A DNA stretch of 64,000 bases, taken from DATAPE01 sp034667545. Its GTDB lineage: Bacteria > Actinomycetota > CADDZG01 > WHSQ01. Below the pieces are notes generated by a model. The model worked only from the letters and a program-made list of their open reading frames with translations, had not been told where the DNA came from and ran no database searches. The DNA lies in the NCBI GenBank assembly GCA_034667545.1, contig JAXDJR010000073.1:22250-86249 (forward strand), given 5' to 3'. The position numbers and the translations under genes were made by a program. This document shows positions 1-9,618 of the stretch, one piece after another (the first letter of the stretch is position 1; every line of letters starts with the position of its first letter).

Positions 1-1134
1 GCCCGCGGACGATTTGCGTTAGCCGCGGGGGCACCAGCTCTCGAAAACATCGGAATCATCACCACCCTTATCAGCAGTGCACTGATCTTCGGTACCAGCA
101 CCAGCCTTTCGAACATCGGTACGAGCAGGTTGCTGTTCTTGGGTATCGGAACGACGGCCTCTGTTGCCGTCCACGCGGGTTGTCAGTGGTGGGGGGCGCA
201 CCGAGCGGGGATAAACCTCGTCCCAAGAGTGGCCTGGAATGACCCCGATGTGCGCGAGATCATGAGCCGGGTCCGCGTCACTCTGGCCTACACAGGTTTA
301 ACCGCACTTCAGATCTTCGTCGTCATGATCGTAGCGAACCGCGTCCCCGGGGGCCTGGTCGCCTTTCAGCTTGCTCTCAACTTCTTTTTCCTGCCTGCCG
401 CCGTAGCAACATGGCCGATCGCGCGCGCTTGTTTGCCCTTGTTGGCTCGAGCCTTCCACCGAGCGGATCCGGCAGCGTTTCAGCGCGAGCTCAGTCGCAG
501 CCTTTCCTCGGCCCTGTTCCTTACCATCCCGGTGGCAACCGCCTACGTCATCCTGGCGCGTCCCTTGGCGCGTGTACTTTCATTCGGTCATCTCCACACC
601 ACAGCAGGCATGACGTTGATCACGGTGTCGTTAGCGACGCTGGGTCTGGGCATCGCCGGGGACACGGTGTTCATCTTAGGCACCTACGCGTTCTACGCTC
701 GAAACGACGTGCGACCCCCCCTACGCTCCATGGTGTTGAGGGTCGCCATCTCTTTCGTGGGCATGGCGATCGCTATGACCCTGCACGGTCCCGCCGTACT
801 GATAGCACTCGGACTGTCTCTTTCCGTAGCGGCGACTGTGGGAGCGCTCCATCTGTGCAGGAATTTCAGTGGTTTCACGGTTCCCTCTGATTGCATCAAC
901 TCAGTTCTGCACACGATCGCTGCATCGCTGGTAATGGCCGTACCGATGATCTTGATCGCCGTCGGTGTCACCAAAGCACTTCCTTCAGGCGCGCCTGCAT
1001 CCGGGCTCGCTACAGTTACTGCGGCGATCGCAGGAGCTCTGGTGTTCCTCGGGCTGCAGAGCCGCTGGGGAGCCCCGGAGATCGGCTCCTTCAAGCGTGT
1101 GATGGTTCGATTCCTGCACCGGACTTCGACATGA
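1..1134 (+). CDS. murJ: MurJ/MviN-family lipid II flippase, C-terminal part (5' end outside window)
   Basis: The frame is open from base 1, so the gene begins upstream; 377 residues are visible. MurJ flips lipid-linked peptidoglycan precursors across the cytoplasmic membrane. Near the left edge the protein has the family-typical stretch APALENIGII, followed by about nine hydrophobic segments separated by short Arg-rich loops. The middle of the protein (around RVTLAYTGL and the later LPLLARAF) fits the second half of the MOP-superfamily fold. The last segment ends in a basic tail (RVMVRFLHR). Actinobacterial MurJ often carries a cytoplasmic pseudokinase extension; none is present here, because the stop follows the last membrane segment. 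The next gene starts 68 bases later in the same direction and encodes another envelope membrane protein. The family call is fairly secure; the exact substrate (lipid II or another polyprenyl-linked oligosaccharide, since glycan genes follow) is inferred. Confidence 0.75.
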   Translation, partial: ARGRFALAAGAPALENIGIITTLISSALIFGTSTSLSNIGTSRLLFLGIGTTASVAVHAGCQWWGAHRAGINLVPRVAWNDPDVREIMSRVRVTLAYTGLTALQIFVVMIVANRVPGGLVAFQLALNFFFLPAAVATWPIARACLPLLARAFHRADPAAFQRELSRSLSSALFLTIPVATAYVILARPLARVLSFGHLHTTAGMTLITVSLATLGLGIAGDTVFILGTYAFYARNDVRPPLRSMVLRVAISFVGMAIAMTLHGPAVLIALGLSLSVAATVGALHLCRNFSGFTVPSDCINSVLHTIAASLVMAVPMILIAVGVTKALPSGAPASGLATVTAAIAGALVFLGLQSRWGAPEIGSFKRVMVRFLHRTST

Positions 1135-1202
1135 TGTCCGTTCTATCGGTCGCTGTGCTCGCGTCGGTGCGACCCTTCGATCGCAACGCGTAGGCGGCTC
1201 GT

Positions 1203-2690
1203 ATGTGGCAGGGGAGTGTTGTCAGCCGGACTGGGCCGCGCGCGCGGCTGGAAGCATTGTTGGGCCTGCCCACGCTTCGGCTCTGGGGTCCTGCCATGCT
1301 GGCGATCGCAGGAGCGCTGCTCCTCGGACCGTTAGTTACGGGCGTGCCCATCATTCTGGTCCTTGGTGGCGTGGCCGCGTCGGTACTGGTGATAGCAGTG
1401 ACTCTCTATCCGCCGCTTGCCGCCTTCTTCCTGCTGGCCCTGACGCCGCTGCTGGCGGGGATCGATAGAGGGAGTGTGATACCCGTTCTGCGCCCCAGTG
1501 AGGCGCTCGATCTGGTACTTGGAATCGGGCTTCTCGGCGCCGTATTGATAGGGACCTGCCCGAAGCGGGAGCTGTCGCCGGGAGCGATCCGAGTGAGTCA
1601 TTCAATCTTCATCATGGCGGTTGTGAGCTCGGTGGTACCTCTCTTGTGGATGGTGGCTCGAGGAATGACCATCACTCAAGACGACGTTCTATACGCGCTC
1701 ACGATCTGGAAGTACTACGGGATCTATCTGCTGATACGAAGGAGCGTGGCCTCGGAAGGTGATATCCGGCGCTGTTTATGGATCTCGATGGTGGCCGGTG
1801 CCCTCGTTGGCATCATCGCGATCGTCCAGTCGTTGGGGCTGTTCGGTGTTTCGAATCTGCTGGCCACCTATTACAACAACTTTGGCAATACGGGTGCTCT
1901 TGATCTGGGCCGCGGCAGTTCGACCCTTGCTCTTCCCATCGCTGTCGCCGATCTCATGATCTTCAATCTGGCGATCGCGGCCGGTTTGCTGCTGCGCGGT
2001 TCCAATCATCGAAAGGCTCTGTGGATCCTTGTGGGGATCCTCGTCGCCGGCACTTTCGGGGCGGGTGAGTTCTCAGGAGTGTTGGGCCTCGCTTTTGGCG
2101 CCGTGACGATCGCTTTCCTCAGTGGGAGGGTTGCCCCCATACTGGCGTTGACGCCCGTAGGGCTGGGTGCTGCAACTTTCCTAAGGTCCGTCATCCAGAA
2201 GCGCTTGATCGGGTTCAGCAATTCCGCGGGGTGGCCTATCAGCTGGGTCACGCGCTTGGCCAATCTAAGGACGTATTTCTGGCCGCAGCTATCCTCCCAT
2301 TACAACTTCATCCTTGGGCTGCGTCCTACCGCGAGGGTTCCAGTCGCCACGCAAGTCACCGGGTTCGTCTGGATCGAGAGTGGATACACCTGGCTACTCT
2401 GGGCCGGTGGCATCCCATTTCTCATCAGCTACCTATATTTCGTGTGGAACGGCGTGCGAACGATGAATGAGACGGTCCGCCGACACAACGACGCGATCGG
2501 CGCGGCAGCCACCGCAGCATTGGTTGGTTTGGTGGTGGTGGGGATACTTATGATCCTGGATCCACACTTAACCTATAGAGGATCGGCCGATCTGCTCTTT
2601 GCGCTACTGGCCCTAGGGGCGTGGGGGCATGCATCAGTCACGAGCCACTCTGATGCACCTGCTGTTGGTCGCCAGCCGTCACAACCCTGA
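1203..2690 (+). CDS. O-antigen ligase/polymerase-like polytopic membrane protein
   Basis: This 495-residue protein is almost entirely hydrophobic, with roughly eleven or twelve membrane segments and a larger extracytoplasmic loop around residues 335-400 (RLANLRTYFWPQ to WIESGYTWLLW). That pattern, with a late loop before the last segments, is typical of the Wzy/WaaL O-antigen polymerase and ligase superfamily. The ATG is preceded by AGGCGG at a suitable distance. It lies between a MurJ-like flippase and a GT4 glycosyltransferase, and overlaps the latter by 62 bases if the long start of that gene is used. The context suggests assembly or transfer of a cell-surface polysaccharide. No diagnostic catalytic residue can be assigned by eye, so the substrate is unknown. 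Confidence 0.6.
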   Translation: MWQGSVVSRTGPRARLEALLGLPTLRLWGPAMLAIAGALLLGPLVTGVPIILVLGGVAASVLVIAVTLYPPLAAFFLLALTPLLAGIDRGSVIPVLRPSEALDLVLGIGLLGAVLIGTCPKRELSPGAIRVSHSIFIMAVVSSVVPLLWMVARGMTITQDDVLYALTIWKYYGIYLLIRRSVASEGDIRRCLWISMVAGALVGIIAIVQSLGLFGVSNLLATYYNNFGNTGALDLGRGSSTLALPIAVADLMIFNLAIAAGLLLRGSNHRKALWILVGILVAGTFGAGEFSGVLGLAFGAVTIAFLSGRVAPILALTPVGLGAATFLRSVIQKRLIGFSNSAGWPISWVTRLANLRTYFWPQLSSHYNFILGLRPTARVPVATQVTGFVWIESGYTWLLWAGGIPFLISYLYFVWNGVRTMNETVRRHNDAIGAAATAALVGLVVVGILMILDPHLTYRGSADLLFALLALGAWGHASVTSHSDAPAVGRQPSQP

Positions 2691-3870
2691 GGTGACGGCT
2701 TCTCGTCGTCGCCTTCGCATCCTGCTGATAGTCGAGAGCTTGCCCCTCGGCAGCGACCATCGTGTCAAGAAACAGGTGCAGTCCCTTCTGGATGAGGGCC
2801 ACGAAGTGTGCGTCATCTGCAGACGCAGTTTTCGCAACGACCCCTATCGCAACGTCCCCAACCTTCGCCTGCTCGAGCACCGTCCTCCTCCCGAGCTGCC
2901 GGGCAAGCTTGGCTTCTTCGTCGAGTATTCGTTGTCCTTCGTCATGGCGGCAGCGATGTCGCTTCTTGCATTCTTCCGATACAGGTTCGACGTGATCCAG
3001 GCATGTTGTCCGCCCGATATCTATTTCGCCCTCGCCATCCCCTTCAAGCTCGTCCGACGGAAGTTCGTAGTCGATCAACGTGACCTCTCACCTGAAGTGT
3101 TTCTTGATCGCTTCGGGGGCACCGACAGCTCCCTGCTGACGGCTCTGCGCAGACTCGAGCGCATGTCGTACCGATCGGCCGATCACATCATTTGTGTCAA
3201 CGAGTCCCTGCGGCAGACCATCAAAGAGCGCGGAAGCAAGCGTGATGACCAGGTCTCGGTGGTGGGGAATGGACCGATGCTCGCCGCGTTACCGGCTTTG
3301 GCCCGAGGAGATGCGGCTGAAAAGCCATCTCTCATGTGCTGCTGGCTAGGCGTCATGGGACCCCAAGATCACGTGGACCTCGTCCTTCAGGTGGCGAACG
3401 AGCTCGTGCATCGTCGGGGAAGGCGAGATTGTCACTTCGTTCTGGTCGGAGCGGGAGAGTCCCTCGGCGACCTCGAACGCCTGAGCACGGCTCTCGATCT
3501 GGACGAGTGGGTCACATTCACGGGTTGGCTGGAGGACGAGACGGTGAACGAATACCTGGCGAAGGCCGATCTTGGGATCGACACGAATCTGCAAGAGGAG
3601 GTCACTCCCGTGAAGGGGATGGAATATATGGCCTTTCAGGTTCCCTTCGTCGCATTCGACCTGCTCGAGACTAAGAGGATGGCGGAAGCCGCGGCCCTGT
3701 ACGCACCTCCGGGAGACACAGATGCGTTAGCCGACCGGATCGCCGAGCTTCTCGATGACCCGGATCGCCGAACCTATATGGGAGCGGTCGGGCGGGCACG
3801 GGTGGAACAGTACCTTTCATGGGAACGTCAGCGCGAGAGTTACCTAGCCGTCTACCGAGGACTGCGTTGA
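2629..3870 (+). CDS. Glycosyltransferase family 4 (GT-B fold)
   Basis: The 413-residue protein has the two Rossmann-like domains of GT-B enzymes. The N-terminal acceptor domain starts with RRLRILLIVESLPL and contains a hydrophobic membrane-associating patch (around residues 100-120). The C-terminal donor domain contains VGAGESLGDL, then FTGWLEDETVNEYLAKADLGID and the late EEVTPVKGMEYMAFQVPFVAFD segment, which corresponds to the nucleotide-sugar-binding E-x7-E region of GT4. It probably transfers a sugar to a lipid-linked or surface glycan. The start is uncertain: the ATG at 2629 has a G-rich upstream stretch but overlaps the previous gene, and an in-frame ATG at 2653 is an alternative. It forms one transcription unit with the polymerase-like gene before it. 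Confidence 0.75.
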   Translation: MHQSRATLMHLLLVASRHNPEVTASRRRLRILLIVESLPLGSDHRVKKQVQSLLDEGHEVCVICRRSFRNDPYRNVPNLRLLEHRPPPELPGKLGFFVEYSLSFVMAAAMSLLAFFRYRFDVIQACCPPDIYFALAIPFKLVRRKFVVDQRDLSPEVFLDRFGGTDSSLLTALRRLERMSYRSADHIICVNESLRQTIKERGSKRDDQVSVVGNGPMLAALPALARGDAAEKPSLMCCWLGVMGPQDHVDLVLQVANELVHRRGRRDCHFVLVGAGESLGDLERLSTALDLDEWVTFTGWLEDETVNEYLAKADLGIDTNLQEEVTPVKGMEYMAFQVPFVAFDLLETKRMAEAAALYAPPGDTDALADRIAELLDDPDRRTYMGAVGRARVEQYLSWERQRESYLAVYRGLR

Positions 3871-3918
3871 AGCCAGCTCTTACTTGGTGGCCCTGTTACT
3901 GAAAGTGGTAGTGCAGGC

Positions 3919-3924
3919 TATAAC
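3919..3924 (+). promoter_or_regulatory. -10 box of leaderless promoter for the MFS gene
   Basis: TATAAC ends six bases before the ATG at 3931, and no Shine-Dalgarno sequence is present. TTACTG at 3896-3901 is a possible -35 with a 17-base spacer. This arrangement predicts a transcript that begins at or next to the start codon. Confidence 0.55.
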
Positions 3925-3930
3925 CTCCAG

Positions 3931-5472
3931 ATGAAGACGCTCTCGGCGCCTCGGGCCGGCCGCAAGGAGTGGATTGGTCTCGCCGTCCTCGCCTTACCGT
4001 GCTTGCTCGTCACGATGGACCTAGACGTGCTCTACCTGGCGGTCCCTTCTCTTAGCAAGGATCTGCTGCCCAGTAGCTCGCAACTTCTGTGGATCACCGA
4101 CATCTATGGTTTTCTGATTGCCGGGTCTTTGATCACCATGGGCTCGCTCGGCGATCGCATCGGGCGACGCCGGCTTCTTTTGATCGGTGCTGCGGCTTTC
4201 AGCGCCGCGTCAGTCTTCGCTGCATTCTCAACAAGCGCAGCAATGCTGATCGCTGCACGAGCTCTTCTCGGTATCGCGGGAGCGACACTTTCACCCTCGA
4301 CACTGTCTCTCATCCGCAACATGTTCCTCGACTCCCGCCAGCGCACCTTTGCCGTGGGCGTGTGGGCGTCCAGTTTTTCGGCCGGTGGAGCGATCGGCCC
4401 CCTTGTGGGCGGATTGTTGCTAGAGCACTTTTGGTGGGGCGCGGCATTCCTCGCTGGGGTGCCCATCATGGTTCTGTTGCTCGTGCTCGGACCGCTTTTG
4501 CTCCCAGAATTCAGAGATCCGGCCGCCGGCTTACCGGACTTGTTAAGCGCAGCCCTGTCCCTGGTCGCCGTATTGGCAGTCATCTACGGAGTCAAGCAGA
4601 TCGCGGAGGGCAACATCGATCCAGCATCCACGCTCTCGATCGTCGCCGGAATCATCGGCGGCGTCATCTTCGTCCGTCGTCAGGGCGAGTTAGCGGACCC
4701 ACTGATCGATCCACGATTATTCCGCGTCCCGGCGTTCGGCGCGTCTCTGGCAACGAACCTAGTGGCCTTGTTTGCAGCATACGGAGCGTTCCTCTTCATC
4801 GCGCAGTACCTGCAGCTCGTCCTCGGGTTGTCGCCGCTGCGGGCGGGGTTGTGGACGGTGCCGTCCTCGGGGGCCCTCATCCTCGGTTCCATGTTGTCGC
4901 CGGGTCTCGTGCGCCGGATCCGCCCCGGTTTCGTGATAGCGGGCGGCCTGCTGCTATCGGCTGTTGGGCTCGGGGTACTCGCCCTTGTCAACACGACTTC
5001 GGACCTGACAACTCTCGTGATCGCATCGCTGATCTTGTTCTTTGGGATAGCTCCCGCATTCACCTTGGCGACCGACCTGATCGTGGGAACAGCACCAGCG
5101 GAGCGGGCCGGCGCGGCGTCGGCGATATCTGAAACCAGTGCGGAACTGGGCGGGGCGCTCGGCATCGCGATCCTTGGAAGCATCGGAGCCGCCGTTTACC
5201 GCAGGGCACTGGCTGTTGCGATCCCATCGAGCATCCCCTCACGGATCTCGGGGGCGGCCCGGGGCACTCTCGGCGGCGCGTTGTCATTGGCCGGACGACT
5301 ACCCCACGAACTGGGCGCAAGGTTGCTGGCAGCGGCGCGAGCTTCTTTCATCCGCGGGCTGCAGGTGACGTCGGTCGTCGCCGCGGGTGCCACGATCGCC
5401 ATCGCGATCCTGACCGCGGTAGTGCTTCGGGATGTACGGACAGCCTCAGACGGCGACGCGGAGGATGCGTAG
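3931..5472 (+). CDS. MFS drug:proton antiporter, DHA2 (14-TM) family
   Basis: The 513-residue protein has about 14 hydrophobic segments, the count expected for the DHA2 family of multidrug exporters. Motif A between segments 2 and 3 is clear (GSLGDRIGRRRLLLIG). The D/E-rich first segment (LLVTMDLDVLYLAVPSL) matches the DHA2 signature in which an acidic pair sits in TM1, and a motif C-like GAIGPLVGGLL lies in segment 5. The family exports hydrophobic cations, dyes or antibiotics in exchange for protons; SmvA and LfrA are well-known members. It is transcribed alone, from a leaderless promoter, and its 3' end lies only 21 bases from the convergent DUF4242 gene. The substrate cannot be predicted. 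Confidence 0.85.
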   Translation: MKTLSAPRAGRKEWIGLAVLALPCLLVTMDLDVLYLAVPSLSKDLLPSSSQLLWITDIYGFLIAGSLITMGSLGDRIGRRRLLLIGAAAFSAASVFAAFSTSAAMLIAARALLGIAGATLSPSTLSLIRNMFLDSRQRTFAVGVWASSFSAGGAIGPLVGGLLLEHFWWGAAFLAGVPIMVLLLVLGPLLLPEFRDPAAGLPDLLSAALSLVAVLAVIYGVKQIAEGNIDPASTLSIVAGIIGGVIFVRRQGELADPLIDPRLFRVPAFGASLATNLVALFAAYGAFLFIAQYLQLVLGLSPLRAGLWTVPSSGALILGSMLSPGLVRRIRPGFVIAGGLLLSAVGLGVLALVNTTSDLTTLVIASLILFFGIAPAFTLATDLIVGTAPAERAGAASAISETSAELGGALGIAILGSIGAAVYRRALAVAIPSSIPSRISGAARGTLGGALSLAGRLPHELGARLLAAARASFIRGLQVTSVVAAGATIAIAILTAVVLRDVRTASDGDAEDA

Positions 5473-5493
5473 GCCTCCAGAGTCTGCGTGAAG

Positions 5494-5745
5494 CTAGATG
5501 CCCTCTTTGACCTCGTGGATCTCGTCTGCAACCAGCCCGTGGGCGTCGCGGTGGACGATGTTGGCGGATTCGGCATCCGGCGCGTCGACCAGGCAGAAGA
5601 TCTTTCCGGCCGCTTCGTCGACCCAGTACTTGAGGTAATGAACGCCATGTTCCCCTTGGATCTCGAGGTCGGCCTGGTGGGCTTTGGCCACGTCATCGAC
5701 CCCGACACCTCCCTCGATGTTGTGCACGTCCATGTAGAGAGGCAT
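5494..5745 (-). CDS. DUF4242 small protein
   Basis: The 83-residue protein starts at an ATG preceded by GGGAG eight bases upstream, so I use this start in place of the longer open frame that extends upstream. It has the DUF4242 pattern: a short N-terminal strand (PLYMDVHNIEGG), then VAKAHQADLEIQ, YLKYWVDEAAGKIFCLVDAP and a final helix with HRDAHGLVADEIHEV. The family forms ferredoxin-like dimers; one Streptomyces member has been described as nickel-binding. The His residues in the C-terminal part (HRDAHG) are candidate metal ligands. It is downstream of the PLP decarboxylase gene in the same direction with a gap of about 120 bases. The function is unknown. Confidence 0.75.
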   Translation of the reverse strand: MPLYMDVHNIEGGVGVDDVAKAHQADLEIQGEHGVHYLKYWVDEAAGKIFCLVDAPDAESANIVHRDAHGLVADEIHEVKEGI

Positions 5746-5866
5746 GTAGAAACTCCCTTCTATCGGAGGTCGACGCATACTTATGCGGCGGCCCATTGAT
5801 CTGCTCTTTTTCCCTTCTATCGGATTGCTGGGAGCAATGCAACCCCAACCGAAGTTGCCCAGTGGA

Positions 5867-7264
5867 TCAGGTCGAGTGCGCGACCCGCAGGACGGCAGCA
5901 GCTGAAGCTTCGACGTCTTGTTTCGTAGTCGACCAGTTTGAAACGGAGATGCGCATCGCCGCCATGTCTTGCCAGGTTGTGCCGGACATCCAGCAGGTTC
6001 CTTCTTCCTGGACTCCTCTGACCACTGCTCTCGTCTTGCCATCGTGATCGCCATTGTCGGCTAGGAAACGCACGAGCACCTGATTCAGGACTACATCGTT
6101 CAGTACGTCGACTCCTGCATCCTCTGCAAGGAGCTGGGCGAAATGCTGGGCGAGGTCGCAGCACCGATCGACCATCTCTGTTACGCCTGCGCGTCCGAGA
6201 CTTGCGATAGCCGCATAGACCGGGAAGCTACGTGCACGGCGGGAGAACTCGGGATTCCAGTCCATCGAATCCCGCTCACTTCCCTCGGCATGGATCAGGT
6301 AGCTCGCGTGGACGCTCATCGCAGCTCGATGAGACTCTGGATGAGCGCAAAATGCGAGTCCCGAGTCATATGGGACGTTCAACCACTTGTGCGCATCGGT
6401 AGCCCACGAGTCGGCGAGTTCGATGCCTTCAACGAGATGTTGTCGGGTCGGACTTACTGCTGCCCACAAACCGAATGCTCCATCCACATGCACCCACGCG
6501 CTACCTTCATGAGCGAGCGCACAGACCTTAGCCAAAGAGTCACACGCCCCGGAGTTCACGTTGCCTGCCTGAGCGCACACGATCGTGGGGCCCTCGGAAG
6601 CTTCCAGAGCCCGCCGTAGCTCGTCCTCGATCATCCGGCCATGATCGTCGGATGCCACGGGGATGATGGAGTCCGTGCCTATGCCCAAGTAGCGAAGCGA
6701 TCGGTCGATGGTGTCATGACGTGTCGCGTTGGCAAGTACCCGGACTGAGGGCGCGCCGTGCAAGCCCTTTCGCTGTACGTCCCAGCCGATCGCGCCGAGT
6801 ACGTGATGACGTGCGGCTGCCAGGCAGGTGAAGTTGGCCATCTGACCACCGGTGACGAAGCCGAAAGACGAACCAGGCGGCAATCCGAGCAGCTCTTTGA
6901 GCCACCTGCCCGCCACCTCTTCCGCGACGGCTGCCGCCGGTGAGGCGACGTAAAGGCCGGCGTTCTGGTCCCAGACCGAGGTCAGCCAATCTGCTGCCAC
7001 GGTCGCAGGCATCGATCCGCCGATGACAAAGCCGAAGAAGCGGCCGGAAGGCGTCGCCAGAAGACCTGGTTCGGCAGCTACGGTCAGCTCTTTGATGAGC
7101 ATGCCGGCCTCCATCCCATCCTCTGGCAGTGGCTTGTCCAACGCGTCTCGCATCTCTTCGAGTGTGGCCGAAGGCCGTACTGGCCTTTGTGGAAGCTCCT
7201 GCAGGAAGCCGTTGGCGTAAGAGGCAACCTCTTCGAAGAGGGTTTGTGCCTGCGGATCAGCCAT
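5867..7264 (-). CDS. PLP-dependent group II decarboxylase (aromatic-L-amino-acid/glutamate decarboxylase family)
   Basis: The 465-residue length is typical of group II decarboxylases. Diagnostic features are SFGFVTGGQMANFTCLAAAR in the first third (phosphate-binding segment), HVDGAFGLWAA (the Asp that contacts the pyridine nitrogen) and the Schiff-base lysine in ATDAHKWLNVPYDSG at about residue 290. The group decarboxylates amino acids such as glutamate, tyrosine or tryptophan. Many environmental members instead act as aldehyde synthases or are annotated only broadly, so the substrate is open. The start ATG at 7264 gives a full-length N-terminus (MADPQAQTLF). A gene for a small DUF4242 protein follows. 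Confidence 0.85.
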   Translation of the reverse strand: MADPQAQTLFEEVASYANGFLQELPQRPVRPSATLEEMRDALDKPLPEDGMEAGMLIKELTVAAEPGLLATPSGRFFGFVIGGSMPATVAADWLTSVWDQNAGLYVASPAAAVAEEVAGRWLKELLGLPPGSSFGFVTGGQMANFTCLAAARHHVLGAIGWDVQRKGLHGAPSVRVLANATRHDTIDRSLRYLGIGTDSIIPVASDDHGRMIEDELRRALEASEGPTIVCAQAGNVNSGACDSLAKVCALAHEGSAWVHVDGAFGLWAAVSPTRQHLVEGIELADSWATDAHKWLNVPYDSGLAFCAHPESHRAAMSVHASYLIHAEGSERDSMDWNPEFSRRARSFPVYAAIASLGRAGVTEMVDRCCDLAQHFAQLLAEDAGVDVLNDVVLNQVLVRFLADNGDHDGKTRAVVRGVQEEGTCWMSGTTWQDMAAMRISVSNWSTTKQDVEASAAAVLRVAHST

Positions 7265-7433
7265 GGCCGCATCTTCTCATCCCCCATCACCGGAACAAGC
7301 TGAGGTCATCCTCGGTTTCAGTCCCTGATTCTGCTTTCCCGAGCGCGGCAGAGAAGGGCAGCATCTTTGGCTGGAGAAGGTCGGGCCGGTAGGGATTTCC
7401 CGCCGGTTGGAGACGAGTAGATCGAGGTGAAGC

Positions 7434-8381
7434 ATGAGGGCATACGCGACAGAAGCTTTCGGCGAGGCCGGCACGGTTCGTGACCTCCCCGTGCGCGAAC
7501 CGGGACCTGGGGAGGTCCGGATCCGCGTGGAAGCTACAGGAACGAACCCCGTCGATAACGCCATCCTTCAGGGATACCTGAAGGACATGTTGGAGCATCG
7601 CTTTCCACTTGTGCCGGGGATCGATGCATCAGGAACCATCGATGCCGTCGGAACGGATGTCACGGAGTGGAGCGTCGGCGACTCCGTCTTTGGAGCGTCC
7701 GGAAAGCCTTACTTCGGTGAGGGTACCTATGCGGAGTACACAACGATGTCGAGCGGGTCAATCGCCTCCAAGCCTGACGGAGTTCCGCATGAGAGCGCAG
7801 CGGCCATCCCGACGGCCGGTGTTACTGCTCTCATGCTGTTAAACGCATTGGAGCCGGTGGAAGGACAGGTCATTCTTGCGATCGGTACCACGGGTGGCGT
7901 TGGAAGCTACTTCGTTCAACTTGCTGCGCAGCGCGGAGCCCGCGTCATCGGTGTCTCCCGGGCGGAGAATGCCGACTATGTGCGTTCGCTCGGAGCAGAA
8001 GACGTGATCGACTACAGCGCCGAGGACGTAGGCGAGGCGATAGCAAACCGGTTTGCGGAGGGGATCGACGCGATAGCTGACATGGTCGGGGACAAGGAGG
8101 AATTGGCAAGCGCCTTGGCGCACCTCAATGCGGGGGGCCGCGTTGCTTCGTGCGTGGGGACGGTAGATGAGATGGACTTATCGGCACGCGAGGTCACCGG
8201 GCAGAACGTCATGGCAGTCGTTACGAACGAGCGGCTCGATCATCTCGTGACGGCACGTTCAGAGGGGCGATTGCGCGATCCCGACATCGAGACGCTGCCG
8301 CTGGACCAGGCTGTCGAGGCGCTCGCGCGCCTTACCTCCAGGCACGTGCGAGGCAAATTGGTGCTTACGCCGAACGGTTAG
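7434..8381 (+). CDS. Zn-independent MDR/quinone oxidoreductase-like NADPH dehydrogenase
   Basis: The 315-residue protein belongs to the medium-chain dehydrogenase/reductase superfamily. It opens with the GroES-like domain (PGPGEVRIRVEATGTNPVDN) and has the Rossmann nucleotide-binding loop AIGTTGGVGSYFVQLA. The catalytic-zinc Cys and the four structural-zinc Cys residues of alcohol dehydrogenases are absent, which points to the quinone oxidoreductase (QOR/zeta-crystallin) branch. It likely reduces a small quinone or enone with NADPH. GAGGTGAAGC before the ATG supplies the ribosome-binding site. The gene stands alone between two leftward genes. Confidence 0.8.
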   Translation: MRAYATEAFGEAGTVRDLPVREPGPGEVRIRVEATGTNPVDNAILQGYLKDMLEHRFPLVPGIDASGTIDAVGTDVTEWSVGDSVFGASGKPYFGEGTYAEYTTMSSGSIASKPDGVPHESAAAIPTAGVTALMLLNALEPVEGQVILAIGTTGGVGSYFVQLAAQRGARVIGVSRAENADYVRSLGAEDVIDYSAEDVGEAIANRFAEGIDAIADMVGDKEELASALAHLNAGGRVASCVGTVDEMDLSAREVTGQNVMAVVTNERLDHLVTARSEGRLRDPDIETLPLDQAVEALARLTSRHVRGKLVLTPNG

Positions 8382-8434
8382 GCGCGGCGCTGCGGATCTC
8401 GGATGCGGGTGTGCAACCGGGTGCAACTGGGCCT

Positions 8435-9487
8435 CTACTGCGGGCAGCCTTTGACCGGATCACACTGATACTGACCCGTGTGGGGGCCGAAGCTTGCCTG
8501 AAGCCACGTGTGGTTGGCGAGCTCGGTTCTTACCCGGCTCGCGTATTCGTCGGCGGCTGAGTCGTGCCATGTTCCGGAGAACCAGATACCCACGCAGCCC
8601 CAGAGGTCACCCGCAGTGAAGTGGGCGGTGCCCTGCCAGCCGTTGTAGCAGCCCCTGATCTCTGCGGCGTAATAGTCGGCCGCGAATGCTGTCGAGTCGC
8701 GGCTGAACGGAAAGGCTCCGTTCTGATTGCCGGCCCAGTTGAATCCCCATGAAGGACTCCACCACGACATGATCCCGAGGATCGAGAACGTCTTGGGACA
8801 CATACCCGCTTGTGGTTTGTAGGGAGAAGGACCGACCGTGGACCGAGTCTCGGTTTGGTAGTCGTGCCCGAACTTCGCTAGGCCGTCGCAATAAATTTGC
8901 GACGGCTTGTCGGGGGCCGGGAATGCATCCCCGCAGCCGCGATTCCAATAGCAGGAGCCGTCGGCGAAGTGCAGACCTTGAAACCAGGTTGATTCTCGCA
9001 CCGCTACGGCGCGCAGCAGGTTGTCGGGCAATCCCCACTTACACGCTGCCCACTGGAGTATCTCGTCGGTGGTTCCGGTGAACTGGCCCCCGACGCGAGG
9101 CAGCAGCCATGAATCCCATGGGGACTTGTAGGTACCGTCCGAGGTTCGAGGCCGCGATTTCAGTGAGTTGTGAACGGCCGTTGCATCAGGTTTGCTGTGG
9201 TTCTGGGTGTAATTCTCGGGTCGCGGCTCCCAAGTTGAGCGGTGCACGCGCAGCGCGCAGGTAGAACCGCTCGGCAAACTCCTAGAGGCGACTCCCTGAA
9301 CCAGACTGAAATACCCGGCTGCTACTGGCGCGGAGGAGGTCGATACCGGCGGGCGGCAGGACGGCTGAGGGGTGCACGGTGGCGTCGCAGACGAAAGCAC
9401 CTTTTCCGTGGCGGTTTGACACATCGTCAGACTAGAAAGTGCAAAGAGAGCGATGAGGATGTGTGCAGACAATCTCAATCTGCGCAC
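8435..9487 (-). CDS. Secreted lysozyme/SLT-like protein, short paralogue
   Basis: The 350-residue protein starts at GTG with AAGGAG five bases upstream. It has an N-terminal hydrophobic export signal (LSAHILIALFALSSLTMC); a Cys at its end could be an imperfect lipobox. The rest is one extracellular domain with many Cys and Trp residues. The segment ILQWAACKWGLPDNLLRAVAVRESTW looks like the start of a soluble lytic transglycosylase or goose-lysozyme fold, with Glu165 as the likely catalytic acid. FSILGIMSWWSPSWG would correspond to the following 'GLMQ' strand region. The protein is highly similar over its whole domain to the product at 10821-12224. No named family is recognised; a peptidoglycan-cleaving role is inferred. 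Confidence 0.6.
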   Translation of the reverse strand: MRRLRLSAHILIALFALSSLTMCQTATEKVLSSATPPCTPQPSCRPPVSTSSAPVAAGYFSLVQGVASRSLPSGSTCALRVHRSTWEPRPENYTQNHSKPDATAVHNSLKSRPRTSDGTYKSPWDSWLLPRVGGQFTGTTDEILQWAACKWGLPDNLLRAVAVRESTWFQGLHFADGSCYWNRGCGDAFPAPDKPSQIYCDGLAKFGHDYQTETRSTVGPSPYKPQAGMCPKTFSILGIMSWWSPSWGFNWAGNQNGAFPFSRDSTAFAADYYAAEIRGCYNGWQGTAHFTAGDLWGCVGIWFSGTWHDSAADEYASRVRTELANHTWLQASFGPHTGQYQCDPVKGCPQ

Positions 9488-9618
9488 CGGCTCTCCTTCG
9501 GCTATCGAAAGGGCCCCCGCCAGAGGTGCCCCCCTTCCTAATCGACAGAAAGCAGCGGCGACTGAGCCCCGGCGACGCGTTCTTGCCTCAATGGTCTAGG
9601 GAGCGATCGACGCCCGGG